From Campylobacter curvus (GTDB taxonomy: Bacteria > Campylobacterota > Campylobacteria > Campylobacterales > Campylobacteraceae): DNA of 64,000 nt. The stretch lies in the NCBI RefSeq assembly GCF_013372125.1, contig NZ_CP053826.1, positions 1,550,001 through 1,614,000 on the forward strand, given 5' to 3'. A program made the position numbers and the translations under genes. Position 1 is the first letter of the stretch, and every line of letters starts with the position of its first letter. Shown piece by piece: positions 47,384 through 56,991 of this stretch. The notes beneath the pieces are model-generated. The model searched no databases and had not been told where the DNA came from. It saw only the letters and a list, made by a program, of their open reading frames with translations.

Positions 47384-47925
47384 AAAACGCCCTTTTTGAT
47401 AGTAAATTTTTGAGCTACGCTTTCGATGTCGCTTTTTATGAGCTCATTTACGGCTTGTGCACCATATTCTAAAATTTCAGCTAAATGCTCTTTTTCCTCG
47501 GGGCTAAATTCGCCAAGCACGAAATTTGCCGCGTTGCCACTTCGTCCGATGCCGATACGAACGCGCTCGTAGTCGTTTCCTATCAAAGCATCGATGGATC
47601 TTATGCCGTTGTGGCCGCCGCTACTACCGCCTTTTTTAAATTTCATCGCGCCAAAAGGCAGATCGATATCGTCATGTATAACGATGATACGCTGCGGTTT
47701 ATAAAAATCATTGACGGCTTTGACGCTATTGCCGCTTAAATTCATAAAAGTAGTCGGCTTTAGCAGGAGTAAATTTGAATATTTAAAAAGCTCGCCTTGA
47801 AATTTAGAGGAGCTAACATCGGTGAAATTTGAATTTTTAAGCGCATCTATAAGCATGAAGCCTATATTATGGCGTGTGTTTTCGTATTTTGAGGTGGGAT
47901 TTCCCAATCCCACTATAAGCGTCAT
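47380..47925 (-). CDS. pth: Peptidyl-tRNA hydrolase
   Basis: A 181-residue enzyme that frees tRNA from stalled peptidyl-tRNA. It keeps [19 protein letters not shown] with the catalytic His, the [12 protein letters not shown] motif, the Asp in [11 protein letters not shown] and [13 protein letters not shown]. It is 11 bases after rplY, a very common pairing (rplY-pth). Confidence 0.97.
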   Translation of the reverse strand: MTLIVGLGNPTSKYENTRHNIGFMLIDALKNSNFTDVSSSKFQGELFKYSNLLLLKPTTFMNLSGNSVKAVNDFYKPQRIIVIHDDIDLPFGAMKFKKGGSSGGHNGIRSIDALIGNDYERVRIGIGRSGNAANFVLGEFSPEEKEHLAEILEYGAQAVNELIKSDIESVAQKFTIKKGVL

Positions 47926-47936
47926 CTAAGCCCTTT

Positions 47937-48473
47937 TTACTTAGCTTTTATGACCCCAAGAACGGCGACACGATCGGCATCTACTATGCTGACGCCGGCA
48001 GGTGCTGTTATATCGCGAACCAAAATAGTATCGTCGACATCAAGCTTGCTGACATCTATGTCGAATGAATTTGGTAAATTTTCAGCAGTGCATTTTACGC
48101 AAAGCCTTCTTTTTGACTGGATCAAAACACCCTTATTTTTAAGGCCGACAGGCGTACCGATAGGATTTACAGGGATCATATATTTTGATAAAACGCCAGG
48201 AAGCGCTACTTTTAGATCGACGTGTTTAAGGTCATTTGTGACGACGTCTCTTTGATAATCAACGATGACGACGTTATAAACTTTGCCGCCAACCTTTACG
48301 TCAAACGCAAGGGTCTCTTTCTTGCGAGCCTCTTTTATAAAGTCGTTGACTTTAAAAGCCGCCGCAACATTCTCTAATCCCTTACCGTAAATGTTCGCGA
48401 TTAGATAACCATCTCTTCTCAAAGCCTTTGCAGACTTCTTACCGATACTCTCTCTAACGATACCTTCTAACAT
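47937..48473 (-). CDS. rplY: 50S ribosomal protein L25 (CTC/general stress form)
   Basis: A 178-residue 5S-rRNA-binding protein of the long CTC type: an L25 domain (~1-90, with [16 protein letters not shown]) plus a C-terminal beta domain (~95-178). C. jejuni has the same long form. It heads the operon rplY-pth-lptG. Confidence 0.93.
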   Translation of the reverse strand: MLEGIVRESIGKKSAKALRRDGYLIANIYGKGLENVAAAFKVNDFIKEARKKETLAFDVKVGGKVYNVVIVDYQRDVVTNDLKHVDLKVALPGVLSKYMIPVNPIGTPVGLKNKGVLIQSKRRLCVKCTAENLPNSFDIDVSKLDVDDTILVRDITAPAGVSIVDADRVAVLGVIKAK

Positions 48474-48502
48474 CGTTGTCCTTTCGTAAAAAATAGAGGC
48501 TG

Positions 48503-48508
48503 ATTGTA
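48503..48508 (-). promoter_or_regulatory. -10 box of rplY
   Basis: TACAAT on the minus strand in TTTTAGCTACAATCAG lies 29 bases upstream of the rplY ATG; GAAAGGACAACG is the ribosome binding site. Confidence 0.5.
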
Positions 48509-48538
48509 GCTAAAACTTTATAAATTTCAGATAAAGCT

Positions 48539-49747
48539 TCAATCTATCTCTTTTAGCGCGATCACGTCTCTTTGTATGCTTTTGGCAAACGGATTTTTGC
48601 TGTTTTGAGCCTGAGCGCTCTCTTCTTTGGCTAAATTCACATTTTTGATCTTGATCTCAAGGTCGCTTCGTTTCGTAGCCTTTTCCAAAGCCTCCGCAGC
48701 ACTGATAGTGTCGCTTTCGTAAAGCTCTAATAAATGCTGATCGAAAGTTTGCATGCCGTAAGTGTTCTTGCTCTCTGCGATCGCTGTATAGATATCATCG
48801 CTCTTGCCTTCGGTGATGATCTCTTTTATGCGGGCGTTATTTATGAGCACCTCGACTGCAGGGCGTCTAGTATTGTTTATGGTTCGCACCAAACGCTGGG
48901 AGATGATAGCGTCCAAAACAGAAGCCAGCATCACCTTTACACGGTGCTGATCGCTCTTACCAAACATGCTAACTATCCTATTCACGCTCTCTTTAGCATC
49001 TAGCGTATGTAACGTAGAGAGCACGAGGTGTCCGGTCTCAGCCGCATGCATCGCAGTCTCTATCGTCTCAAGATCACGCATCTCGCCTACTAATATGATA
49101 TCAGGATCCTCCCTTAACGAGGCGCGCAGGGCGTCTGAGAAATTTAGCGCGTCTTGCCCGATGGAGCGCTGATTGATTATGCTTTGCTCGTCGTTATAGA
49201 CGTATTCTATCGGATCTTCTATCGTGATTATGTGACGCTTTTTGGTCTTGTTTATGCGGTTTATCATGCTGGCAAGCGTCGTTGTCTTGCCGCTTCCGGT
49301 AGGCCCTGTGACTAAGATGATGCCTCTGTTTGCGTTATCGCAAATTTTTTCTATCACCCTTGGAAGGTGTAGCTCTTTAATCTGTGGGATTCTAGCCGGG
49401 ATGACCCTAAAAACCGCCGAGACTCCGTCCATCTGAAAAAACATATTCGCACGAAAACGGTAGTCTTCATTTAGCTTGTAGGTAAAATCGACGTTCCTGT
49501 TTGCCACCAGGTCTTTAAAATTTGTCCTAAGCAGCTCCTTTGCAAGCGTCAGGCCATCGTCTTTACTCAAAATTTCATCGCTCATCGTGACGATCTCACC
49601 GTTAAATCGCCCGCGTATGAAGCTACCGGACTTAACATGCAGATCGCTACCTCCATTGTCTATGAGGCGCTGCAAATATACATTTAGCTTATCACGAAGC
49701 TTGAAGTCAAGCTCGTTTATATTGATCTCAGCAGATTGCGCGTTCAT
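48539..49747 (-). CDS. PilT-like type II/IV secretion ATPase
   Basis: A 402-residue hexameric ATPase of the PilT/PilU family. Motifs: Walker A TGPTGSGKTTT, Asp box TIEDPIEYVY, Walker B DPDIILVGEMRDLET and His box TGHLVLSTLHTLDA. The N-terminal PAS-like region includes GGSDLHVKSG. PilT normally depolymerises type IV pili, but no pilin or pilus assembly gene is in this window. It overlaps tal by 4 bases and ends a long - strand run. It might act in retraction, DNA uptake or a type II-like system. Confidence 0.9.
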   Translation of the reverse strand: MNAQSAEININELDFKLRDKLNVYLQRLIDNGGSDLHVKSGSFIRGRFNGEIVTMSDEILSKDDGLTLAKELLRTNFKDLVANRNVDFTYKLNEDYRFRANMFFQMDGVSAVFRVIPARIPQIKELHLPRVIEKICDNANRGIILVTGPTGSGKTTTLASMINRINKTKKRHIITIEDPIEYVYNDEQSIINQRSIGQDALNFSDALRASLREDPDIILVGEMRDLETIETAMHAAETGHLVLSTLHTLDAKESVNRIVSMFGKSDQHRVKVMLASVLDAIISQRLVRTINNTRRPAVEVLINNARIKEIITEGKSDDIYTAIAESKNTYGMQTFDQHLLELYESDTISAAEALEKATKRSDLEIKIKNVNLAKEESAQAQNSKNPFAKSIQRDVIALKEID

Positions 49748-50742
49748 TGCAGTGTTTTCATGATATCGTCAAATGCTACGACAAACTGCTTTAGTCCGTC
49801 GTTTAAAAGCTCTTTATAGACCCCGTTCATATCGATACCGGTATTTTTTACCACTTCAAAAAAGCTTGCGATATTTTCTTTGCCAGGGGCTTCTTTAGGA
49901 GCGGCTTTTTCTTTTATAAATTCTCTTATAGTATCGATCGGAGCGGTATTTATGCAGTTTTTATACATCAGCTCTCTTACGTAGTGATCGGCTCTTAGCG
50001 CACCGCCCTTTACTCCGGTGCTTGCAAAAAGCGTCCTTACGTTATTTAGGGCTCTATCCTCGATGATATGATAGATATTTGCCGCGTTCATTATGCCTAT
50101 TTGTGCTGTGGGAAGGCTGTTTTGAGCCATTTTTTCATCAAGGAGCCTATCAAAGCGGCTAACGAACACGCTTATCACGCCTTTTGGTAAGGTCGTGTTC
50201 ATAAAGCGTTTTTCATAAATTTTAGTACCCGCTTCAAAGGCGTCAAGGCAAGATTTAGCCTGCTCTGGCGAGAAAACAAGCGTCGCATTCATGCTTATGC
50301 CTCTAGCCATCAGCGTACTCATCGCCTCAAAGCCCTCTTTCGTGGCAGGGATTTTTATCATCACATTTGGCATGTTTATCAGACTATAAAGCCTCACGCC
50401 CTCTTCTATCGTGCCTGCCGTATCGCCGCTTAAATTTGGATCGACCTCGATACTGACAAAGCCGTCGTCATCGTCGGCGAAATTTTTAAGTAGCCTGCAA
50501 GCTGCCATTTTTATATCTTGCGTAGCTAAAATTTCATACATATCCTTCGGATGTCGTTTGCCACTTGCAAGGATGACGTCTTTATACGCTTTAGAGGTCG
50601 AAAAGGCCGCTTTAAATATAGCCGGATTGCTGGTCGCGCCGTTTATGACACCGTTTGCAAGTAGCCTCAAAAACTCGCCGTCAATAAATTCTCGTTCGAT
50701 AAAATCACACCAAAGTGAAAATTTCACATCTTTGTCATACAT
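49744..50742 (-). CDS. tal: Transaldolase
   Basis: A 332-residue (beta/alpha)8 aldolase of the non-oxidative pentose phosphate route. Schiff-base Lys in VMIKIPATKEGFE, with SNPAIF near the N-terminus and SIEVDPNLSGD. The length fits the larger TalB-like form common in campylobacters, where it supplies erythrose-4-phosphate to the aromatic pathway (pheA, trp genes here). Confidence 0.93.
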   Translation of the reverse strand: MYDKDVKFSLWCDFIEREFIDGEFLRLLANGVINGATSNPAIFKAAFSTSKAYKDVILASGKRHPKDMYEILATQDIKMAACRLLKNFADDDDGFVSIEVDPNLSGDTAGTIEEGVRLYSLINMPNVMIKIPATKEGFEAMSTLMARGISMNATLVFSPEQAKSCLDAFEAGTKIYEKRFMNTTLPKGVISVFVSRFDRLLDEKMAQNSLPTAQIGIMNAANIYHIIEDRALNNVRTLFASTGVKGGALRADHYVRELMYKNCINTAPIDTIREFIKEKAAPKEAPGKENIASFFEVVKNTGIDMNGVYKELLNDGLKQFVVAFDDIMKTLQ

Positions 50743-50746
50743 ATCT

Positions 50747-51373
50747 TTACCTTACAAATTTTAAAATTTCTCGTAAATCTTTTACATCGACGCAGTGAGT
50801 CGCGGCTCTTTTTAAAATTTCTTTCGCGCAAAAGGCTATTTTCAGGTCTGAGCGCTCAAACATAGAGATATCGTTCGCACCGTCTCCGATACACATCGTC
50901 TCACTCGGGCTAAAATTTAGTAAATTTTGCACGCGTTTTAGCATATCGCCCTTTGAGCTGCCAAACATCATCTCGCCCCCGACAAGGCCGCTTAGGACGC
51001 CATCTTTATGGTGCAAGATATTTGCAAAGCTCTCGTCAAAGCCTAGCTTTTTTTGCATCGCATCTGTAGCCAAATGAAAACCGCCGCTAAAAATAACGAC
51101 TCTGATATTTTTGCTTTTTAGCTCGGCTATAAGCTGCGCCGCTCCGTTCATCGGCGGTAAATTTTCACAAATTTCACGTGCCATGGCAAGGGGCATGCCT
51201 TTTAAAAAAGAGACTCGTTTACTCAAGCTCTCGAAAAAATCAAGCTCGCCCGCCATCGCTCTTTTGGTTATCTTTGATACCTCATCACCCACACCGTAAG
51301 CGCCGGCGAGACTATCTATCGTCTCGCCGTCCATTATCGTCGAGTCAAAGTCAAAGACGCAAAGCTTTATCAA
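50747..51373 (-). CDS. serB: Phosphoserine phosphatase
   Basis: A 208-residue HAD phosphatase: nucleophile motif VFDFDSTIMDGE (DxDxT form), VVIFSGGFH (motif II), GDGANDISMF (motif IV). It makes serine from phosphoserine produced by SerC. It lacks the N-terminal ACT domain of larger SerB proteins. Gene order cheW-serB-tal equals that of C. jejuni. Confidence 0.94.
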   Translation of the reverse strand: MIKLCVFDFDSTIMDGETIDSLAGAYGVGDEVSKITKRAMAGELDFFESLSKRVSFLKGMPLAMAREICENLPPMNGAAQLIAELKSKNIRVVIFSGGFHLATDAMQKKLGFDESFANILHHKDGVLSGLVGGEMMFGSSKGDMLKRVQNLLNFSPSETMCIGDGANDISMFERSDLKIAFCAKEILKRAATHCVDVKDLREILKFVR

Positions 51374-51382
51374 AATTTAGCC

Positions 51383-51880
51383 CTAAAAATCACGCTTTAA
51401 AAGGCTTTCTACTTTCAAGATAGTAAGGATATTTTGATCGCGCTTACCGATGCCGTATATCATGCCTTTATCTTTTACTAAAGTTTCTGGTGGCGGATCA
51501 ATCCTGTTTCTGTTTATCCTGATGGCCTCCGTTAGGCGGTCTATCACGAAGCCCGCAATGTTGTCCTCGTCTTTCATCACGATATATCGCGTGCTGGCAC
51601 TTTGCTTCGTGACATTTAGAGAAAAGCGCTTACGCAGATCTATAAGAGGGATGACGTTTCCACGCAAGTTGAATACGCCAAGGACATAATCGGGCACGCT
51701 AGGAACGCGTGTAAATTCTATGGGTTTTATTATCTCTTGGATATTTAAGATCGGTATAGCATACTCCTCTTCGCCTACGACAAAGCCTACGAGCTGAACT
51801 ATATCATCGCTGTTTTTCGTCTCGGGGCCGCTTATTTGCTCCTTTTGCTTACTTAGAACTTGGCTTAATTTATCATTCAT
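51383..51880 (-). CDS. cheW: Chemotaxis coupling protein CheW
   Basis: A 165-residue adaptor linking receptors to CheA. The SH3-like fold shows VGFVVGEEEYAIPILNIQEII, GVFNLRGNVIPLIDLR and IAGFVIDRLTEAIRI. It follows cheA by 9 bases. Confidence 0.96.
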   Translation of the reverse strand: MNDKLSQVLSKQKEQISGPETKNSDDIVQLVGFVVGEEEYAIPILNIQEIIKPIEFTRVPSVPDYVLGVFNLRGNVIPLIDLRKRFSLNVTKQSASTRYIVMKDEDNIAGFVIDRLTEAIRINRNRIDPPPETLVKDKGMIYGIGKRDQNILTILKVESLLKRDF

Positions 51881-51889
51881 AGCTCACCT

Positions 51890-54247
51890 CTAACCTAATT
51901 TTATATTTTTTCTAACGACATTTTCAAGATACTCGGCCGAATAAGGTTTGGTTATATACTCGGTCATGCCTACCTCTACGCCGCGAAGTCTGTCCGTCTT
52001 TGACGTCCTTGAAGTAACGGCTATTAGCGGCAACGTGCGGTATTTTGAATACTTGCGAATTTCACCTGCTAGCGTGTAGCCGTCCATCCTTGGCATCTCG
52101 ATATCTATGAGCACCGCATCGAAAGCATGCTCGCCGGATTTTATGATGTTAAGCGCTTCGACGCCGTTTGTCGCCTCGACTACGGTCACTCCAGTCGGCT
52201 CTAGAGCCTTTTGCATGATACTTCTATCCATTTTTGAGTCATCTACGATGAGCACTTTGTAATCGCTCGGTTTTTCTTTGACCTTTGACGCCTCGTCCAT
52301 CTCGGCTCTGATATTTACTTTGATATCCTTAGCCATTTCCATCATAGCGCCAACGTCGATGATGAGAGTGACTCGTCCGTCGCCTCTGATCGTAGCTCCT
52401 GCTATGCCAGGTATGTTTTGTAGATAATCGCCCATTGACTTGATGACGATCTCTTCTTGTCCTACGAGCGTATCTACGATGATACCAAGTTTAGCCTCGG
52501 CGACACCGATGATGACGACATAGGTTTGATCTCCACCGTCAAAGACCTTGCTAACGCCAAATACATCCGAAAGGCGCACGAGCGAAAGCACCTCGTCTCG
52601 CAAGCGAAGGACGTTTTTACCGTCGATCGTATAGATATCATCGATCGGCACACGAACCGTTTCAAGAACACTCGCAAGCGGGATAGCGTAAAATTCTTCC
52701 TGAGTTCCCACGAGCAATGATTGGATGATCGCGAGCGTGAGAGGAATTTTAAGCTTCATCACGGTGCCTTTACCGACCTCGCTCTCGATATCGATGATAC
52801 CGTTTAGTTTTTCGATATTGGTCTTGACGACATCCATGCCTACGCCACGTCCGGAAACGTTCGTGACCTTGGCAGCCGTAGAAAAGCCCGGCTTGAAGAT
52901 GAGACCAAACGCCTCTTTCTCGCTCATCGCATCGGCCTCACGCTCCGTGATGATGCCTTTTTCGATAGATTTTGCCTTGAGCATATCAGCGTCAAGCCCC
53001 TTACCGTCATCGACGATCTCGACAACGATATGGTTGCCCTCGTTATAGGCTTTTAGCTGAACGGTACCTTTCTCACTCTTTCCGGCAGCCTTTCTGGTCT
53101 CAGGATCTTCGATGCCGTGATCGCATGAATTTCTGATGATATGCACCAGCGGATCGCCGATCTCTTCGACGATAGACTTGTCAAGCTCGGTCTCCTCACC
53201 TGAAATTTCAAGGTCGATCTGTTTGCCAAGCTCGCGGCTAAGATCCCTTATCATACGCGGGAATTTATTAAACACTTTGGCGATCGGAAGCATCCTGGTC
53301 TTCATGACCGCAAGCTGGATGTCGGTAGTCACGAGGCTTAGGCTGGAGACCACTTGGTTTAGCTCCTCTAAGAATTTCTCGCCCTCGTAGCGCTCCTCGA
53401 CATCATCATAAATTTTAAGCAGCCTGTTTTTACCAAGGACCAGCTCGCCGATGAGATTCATCAAGTGGTCTAGGCGTTTGACCTCGACGCGGATGGTTTG
53501 CTCTTGAGCTATCGCACCGCCGCTAACTGCAGGCACCTTTTTATCGGCGTCTTTTTCTTTTGACGCAGGTGCGGCCTTAGGCGCAGGCGCAGGAGTCGGT
53601 TTTGGCGCTGCGCTTTCTGCAGCTGCCGCAGGTTTTGTGCCTCCTGCTTTAGATGCGCGGCGTGCTTGATCCTCGGCCTTTCTAACTTTTAAAAGACGCT
53701 CTATCTCAGCCTCGACCTCATCGTCGCTAAGCTTTGAAAGATCGGCATCGTCGATATCGTGATGCTCTTCAGTCGTCGCTTGGGCTGGCTCTTCTGGTGT
53801 CGGCGCTGGCTCGGACGGCGCGGCAGGAGCGCTAGGCTCGGCAGCAGACGGCGCTTCGCCCTCTGAAATTTGCGTCAAACGGGCGCATATATTTTTGATA
53901 TCTATGCCGGCATCAGTGTCGTTGCCATGATCGCGGATACTATGCAATAATCCCTTCATCATATCCACAGACTCGAGTACCACGTCCATGACATCAGGCG
54001 TCATCTTGAGCTCTTCTTTTCTAGCTTTGTTGAGCACGTCCTCCATATGGTGCGTAAGCTCGGTCAAAACGTCGAAATTTAAAAACGATGAGCTACCTTT
54101 TACCGTGTGAGCCACGCGGAAAATTCTATTTAAAAGCTCAAGGTCTTCAGGGTTGGCCTCAAGCTCGACGAGATCGTGATCTATCTGCTCAATAAGTTCG
54201 AAAGCTTCTATCAAGAAGTCTTCCATTATTTCTTTCATATCATCCAT
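51890..54247 (-). CDS. cheA: Chemotaxis histidine kinase CheA with fused receiver domain
   Basis: A 785-residue protein: HPt domain (phospho-His in FRVAHTVKGSSSFL, near residue 48); a long Ala/Pro/Glu-rich linker (~135-245); a dimerisation helix pair (VKRLDHLMNLIGELVLGKNRLL); HATPase_c with HIIRNSCDHGIED, VDDGKGLDAD and GRGVGMDVV; a CheW-like domain; and a C-terminal receiver (~660-785) with phosphoacceptor Asp in VLIDIEMPRMD. CheA with a receiver fused is standard in epsilonproteobacteria, where the receiver may act as a phosphate sink. Confidence 0.97.
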   Translation of the reverse strand: MDDMKEIMEDFLIEAFELIEQIDHDLVELEANPEDLELLNRIFRVAHTVKGSSSFLNFDVLTELTHHMEDVLNKARKEELKMTPDVMDVVLESVDMMKGLLHSIRDHGNDTDAGIDIKNICARLTQISEGEAPSAAEPSAPAAPSEPAPTPEEPAQATTEEHHDIDDADLSKLSDDEVEAEIERLLKVRKAEDQARRASKAGGTKPAAAAESAAPKPTPAPAPKAAPASKEKDADKKVPAVSGGAIAQEQTIRVEVKRLDHLMNLIGELVLGKNRLLKIYDDVEERYEGEKFLEELNQVVSSLSLVTTDIQLAVMKTRMLPIAKVFNKFPRMIRDLSRELGKQIDLEISGEETELDKSIVEEIGDPLVHIIRNSCDHGIEDPETRKAAGKSEKGTVQLKAYNEGNHIVVEIVDDGKGLDADMLKAKSIEKGIITEREADAMSEKEAFGLIFKPGFSTAAKVTNVSGRGVGMDVVKTNIEKLNGIIDIESEVGKGTVMKLKIPLTLAIIQSLLVGTQEEFYAIPLASVLETVRVPIDDIYTIDGKNVLRLRDEVLSLVRLSDVFGVSKVFDGGDQTYVVIIGVAEAKLGIIVDTLVGQEEIVIKSMGDYLQNIPGIAGATIRGDGRVTLIIDVGAMMEMAKDIKVNIRAEMDEASKVKEKPSDYKVLIVDDSKMDRSIMQKALEPTGVTVVEATNGVEALNIIKSGEHAFDAVLIDIEMPRMDGYTLAGEIRKYSKYRTLPLIAVTSRTSKTDRLRGVEVGMTEYITKPYSAEYLENVVRKNIKLG

Positions 54248-54256
54248 GTTTCACCT

Positions 54257-55210
54257 CTATTTCGCAGATTTGGAGTGTGCTTCTATGACTTTGAGCACCT
54301 CTTGATAAAATACGCTTGCATCAAATTTAGTAAGATATGCCGCACCGCCGGCCTCTTTGCTCTTCATCTCGCTAAATTCGTTACTTAGCGACGAGTTAAA
54401 GACAATCGGGATATCTTTGAACCTCTCATCGTCTTTAACGTTTGCGGCAAAGCGATATCCGTCCATTTGCGGCATCTCGATATCGCTTAGTATGACGCGA
54501 AGCTCTTGCGAGATATTTTCGCCAAATCTTTGATAAAGCTCGTCCAAGCGCTCCAAGCCCTCGACTCCGTTTTTAGCTTCGACTACTGTTAGTCCCATCT
54601 TTTCAAGCGCGTCTTTTACGAGTTTTCTGGCTGTTGAGCTGTCATCTAGCACGAGCGCTATGCCTTTTATCTTTTTGTCCTCGTCTATCTCGACATCGAT
54701 CTGTGGAGAGTAAATTCCAAGCTCCTCGACGATGCTTTCAAGATCGAGTATCAACAGTACTTCGTCGTTTTCTATACGCGTTACGCCTGTTATCTTGCCT
54801 TTATCGAGTGCACCGGCTCCAGCTGCGAAATTTGCAGGCTCGATATCACCCCAGTTGATCCTGCGGATCCTTTTTGCCTCGTGCACGATAAAGCCGATCA
54901 AAATTCCGCTGAATTCCGCGATTATCACGCGAGGTTTTATCACGACGCCCTCGGTAGGCTCGGTTATATTCATCCATCTAGCCAGGTTTATAACCGGTAT
55001 CACGACTCCGCGCAGATCGAAGATCCCCTCGATATACTCCGGAACGCCCGGAAGCTCAGTGAGATTTGGCATCTTAATGATCTCGCGCACCTTTGCGACA
55101 TTGACGCCGTATATTCCCTCATATACTTTGTTATCAGTCTTTTTAAAGATACGAAAATCGACAAGTTCCATCTCGTTTGAGCCCGTTTTTAATACGCTGT
55201 CTCCAAACAT
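54257..55210 (-). CDS. cheV: Chemotaxis protein CheV (CheW-receiver)
   Basis: A 317-residue adaptor: CheW domain (~15-165, with GIFDLRGVVIPVINLARW) and receiver (~185-310) with phosphoacceptor Asp in VILSDIEMPQMDGY and Lys in YLTKFDAS. CheV couples receptors to CheA and tunes adaptation. The ATG at 55210 shares one base with the upstream stop and has AAAGGACAT before it. It is transcribed with cheA and cheW. Confidence 0.95.
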   Translation of the reverse strand: MFGDSVLKTGSNEMELVDFRIFKKTDNKVYEGIYGVNVAKVREIIKMPNLTELPGVPEYIEGIFDLRGVVIPVINLARWMNITEPTEGVVIKPRVIIAEFSGILIGFIVHEAKRIRRINWGDIEPANFAAGAGALDKGKITGVTRIENDEVLLILDLESIVEELGIYSPQIDVEIDEDKKIKGIALVLDDSSTARKLVKDALEKMGLTVVEAKNGVEGLERLDELYQRFGENISQELRVILSDIEMPQMDGYRFAANVKDDERFKDIPIVFNSSLSNEFSEMKSKEAGGAAYLTKFDASVFYQEVLKVIEAHSKSAK

Positions 55211-55971
55211 CAATGTCCTTTCAAACTCTTTCGAGCAAATTGAATTTTTTCATTGGCGTATTCTACTACAAAAAAACTTCGGTCGCATGCAAAAACAGGT
55301 AAATTTATATAAAATTTATTGTTAATGCTAAAAATTTTGCCTTGGTGATAGTGTCCTTCTATCACGATACGAGCCTCGTAATGGCGCATCTTTGGTGCTA
55401 TAAAGGCCGAAAAATTTGAAATTTCATAGTCAAGCTTTTTGGATTTAAGCTTGGTTAAAATCGCATTTGAAATCTTAAAATTCAATATCCTATCCATGAA
55501 ATTCATGATCTTCAAAAACCATTTCAACCTCAAAAAAAGCAGTGCATATTTGGTTATGGGCGGCAAAAAGATATCTCCATGCGCGATAGCGACGCTATTT
55601 TCATCTTGTGTCTTGAAATTTGCCGGCTGCTTTTGGATAGGGAAAATTTCCACGTTTTTAAAGATAGGCGCGAGGCCAAAGTCGTGATTGCCCTCGATGT
55701 AAAATACCCGTATCTTTTGCGCGATCTTATTTATAAGCGCGATATGCTCGGCGTAAATTTTGACCGTATTGTCCGCGTAGCCGCAAAGAAAGTCAAACAT
55801 ATCGCCCATCAAAAAAAGCTGCGAAGCGATGATGCGCCCCTCATCGAGGGCGTGCAAAAACTCTAAAAAGCCGTCCCGCCCTGCGGCTAAATTTTCATGA
55901 GCGTCCGCGATGAATACCGCACCCTCTTTTATGCAACGCTCGCCTTGCGAATTTTGCCTTTTCGCGTCCAA
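55210..55971 (-). CDS. Calcineurin-like phosphoesterase, LpxH-like (UDP-2,3-diacylglucosamine diphosphatase family)
   Basis: A 253-residue metallophosphoesterase. Metal-binding motifs run FIADAHEN (D-x-H), LMGDMFDFLCGY (GDxxD), IEGNHDFGLA (GNHD), AIAHGDIF (H) and EGHYHQGK (GHxH), the LpxH order. LpxH removes UMP from UDP-2,3-diacylglucosamine in lipid A synthesis; lpxB, the next step, is two genes upstream, which supports this. The start is taken as TTG at 55971 because AGGAG lies 5 bases upstream; an earlier TTG at 55986 would overlap argC. Confidence 0.78.
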   Translation of the reverse strand: MDAKRQNSQGERCIKEGAVFIADAHENLAAGRDGFLEFLHALDEGRIIASQLFLMGDMFDFLCGYADNTVKIYAEHIALINKIAQKIRVFYIEGNHDFGLAPIFKNVEIFPIQKQPANFKTQDENSVAIAHGDIFLPPITKYALLFLRLKWFLKIMNFMDRILNFKISNAILTKLKSKKLDYEISNFSAFIAPKMRHYEARIVIEGHYHQGKIFSINNKFYINLPVFACDRSFFVVEYANEKIQFARKSLKGH

Positions 55972-55979
55972 ATACGCTC

Positions 55980-56990
55980 CTAACAAAACTGGCTGATCAT
56001 AGGAAGCGCCAAATTTTCATCAAGCCCGCACATCAAATTTGCATTTGCGATCGCTTGCGAGCTGGCGCCTCTTAGCAGATTATCGATGGCTGAATTTATG
56101 AAAATTTTGCCCTCGTGAGTAAAGGCCGTGATATCGCAAAAATGCGTTCCCGCCACGTTTTTTATCTGCACGACTTCATCTCTTACGCGGATAAATCGCT
56201 CGTTTTTGTAAAATTCTCCGAGCACCTCAAGCGGCTTTATATCTTCAACTAGCCTTGCATACGCGCTTACTAGCATGCCTCTGGTGATAGGCAAGAGATG
56301 TGGCACGAAAAGCGTGCTGATATCGCTTCCAGCGGCGTTTGAGAGATGAAATTTTATCTCGTCGGTGTGCCTGTGGTTTATCGGATTATAAGCGTTCGCG
56401 TTTTCATTGACGCTCACAAAATGGCTGCTCGCGCTTAGCTTTTTGCCGGCTCCGCTCACGCCGCTTTTTGCGTCTATCACGACGCCAAAATCAAGATCTA
56501 TGAATTTTAAAAACGGCAACACCGCCAGTATCGAAGCGGTCGGGTAGCAGCCCGGGTTTGCGACCAGGTTTGCGCCCTTTATACGCTCGCGGTTTAGCTC
56601 CACCAGCCCGTAAACGGCGCGGGCTAAATTCTGCACGTCCAAATGCTCGCAGTAGTTTTTCTCGTAAAGCTCGCGGCTAAGACGATAATCCGCCGACAAA
56701 TCGACCACCTTCACGCCAAGGCTCAAAAGCTGCTTGGCGTATCTCATCGCCTCTTGATGAGGCAGAGCTAAAAACACCACCTCGCAGCGCTTGGCGGCCT
56801 CTTTTGCGTCGGCTCTATGCACGTCAAGGTCCAAAACGCCCCTTAACGACGGGAAAATTTCATCTATTTTAGCTTCGCTGCTGGCAGCTAGATAGCTCAT
56901 CTTGAAATTTGGATGGGCTAAAAGTAGCCTGATAAGCTCAAAGCCCGTATAGCCGCTGACTCCGATTATACCGACGTTGATAGCTCGCAT
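55980..56990 (-). CDS. argC: N-acetyl-gamma-glutamyl-phosphate reductase
   Basis: A 336-residue NADPH enzyme of arginine synthesis. Rossmann start VGIIGVSGYTGFELIRLL, catalytic Cys in VANPGCYPTAS, and INHRHTDEI with the conserved His. It is one base after greA. Its place among envelope and chemotaxis genes has no obvious logic. Confidence 0.95.
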   Translation of the reverse strand: MRAINVGIIGVSGYTGFELIRLLLAHPNFKMSYLAASSEAKIDEIFPSLRGVLDLDVHRADAKEAAKRCEVVFLALPHQEAMRYAKQLLSLGVKVVDLSADYRLSRELYEKNYCEHLDVQNLARAVYGLVELNRERIKGANLVANPGCYPTASILAVLPFLKFIDLDFGVVIDAKSGVSGAGKKLSASSHFVSVNENANAYNPINHRHTDEIKFHLSNAAGSDISTLFVPHLLPITRGMLVSAYARLVEDIKPLEVLGEFYKNERFIRVRDEVVQIKNVAGTHFCDITAFTHEGKIFINSAIDNLLRGASSQAIANANLMCGLDENLALPMISQFC

Positions 56991-56991
56991 C

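Noticed and set aside
54732-55325. 197-codon plus-strand frame antisense to cheV and the phosphoesterase gene
   Set aside because: The minus-strand genes have clear domains and tight operon spacing; this frame has neither.
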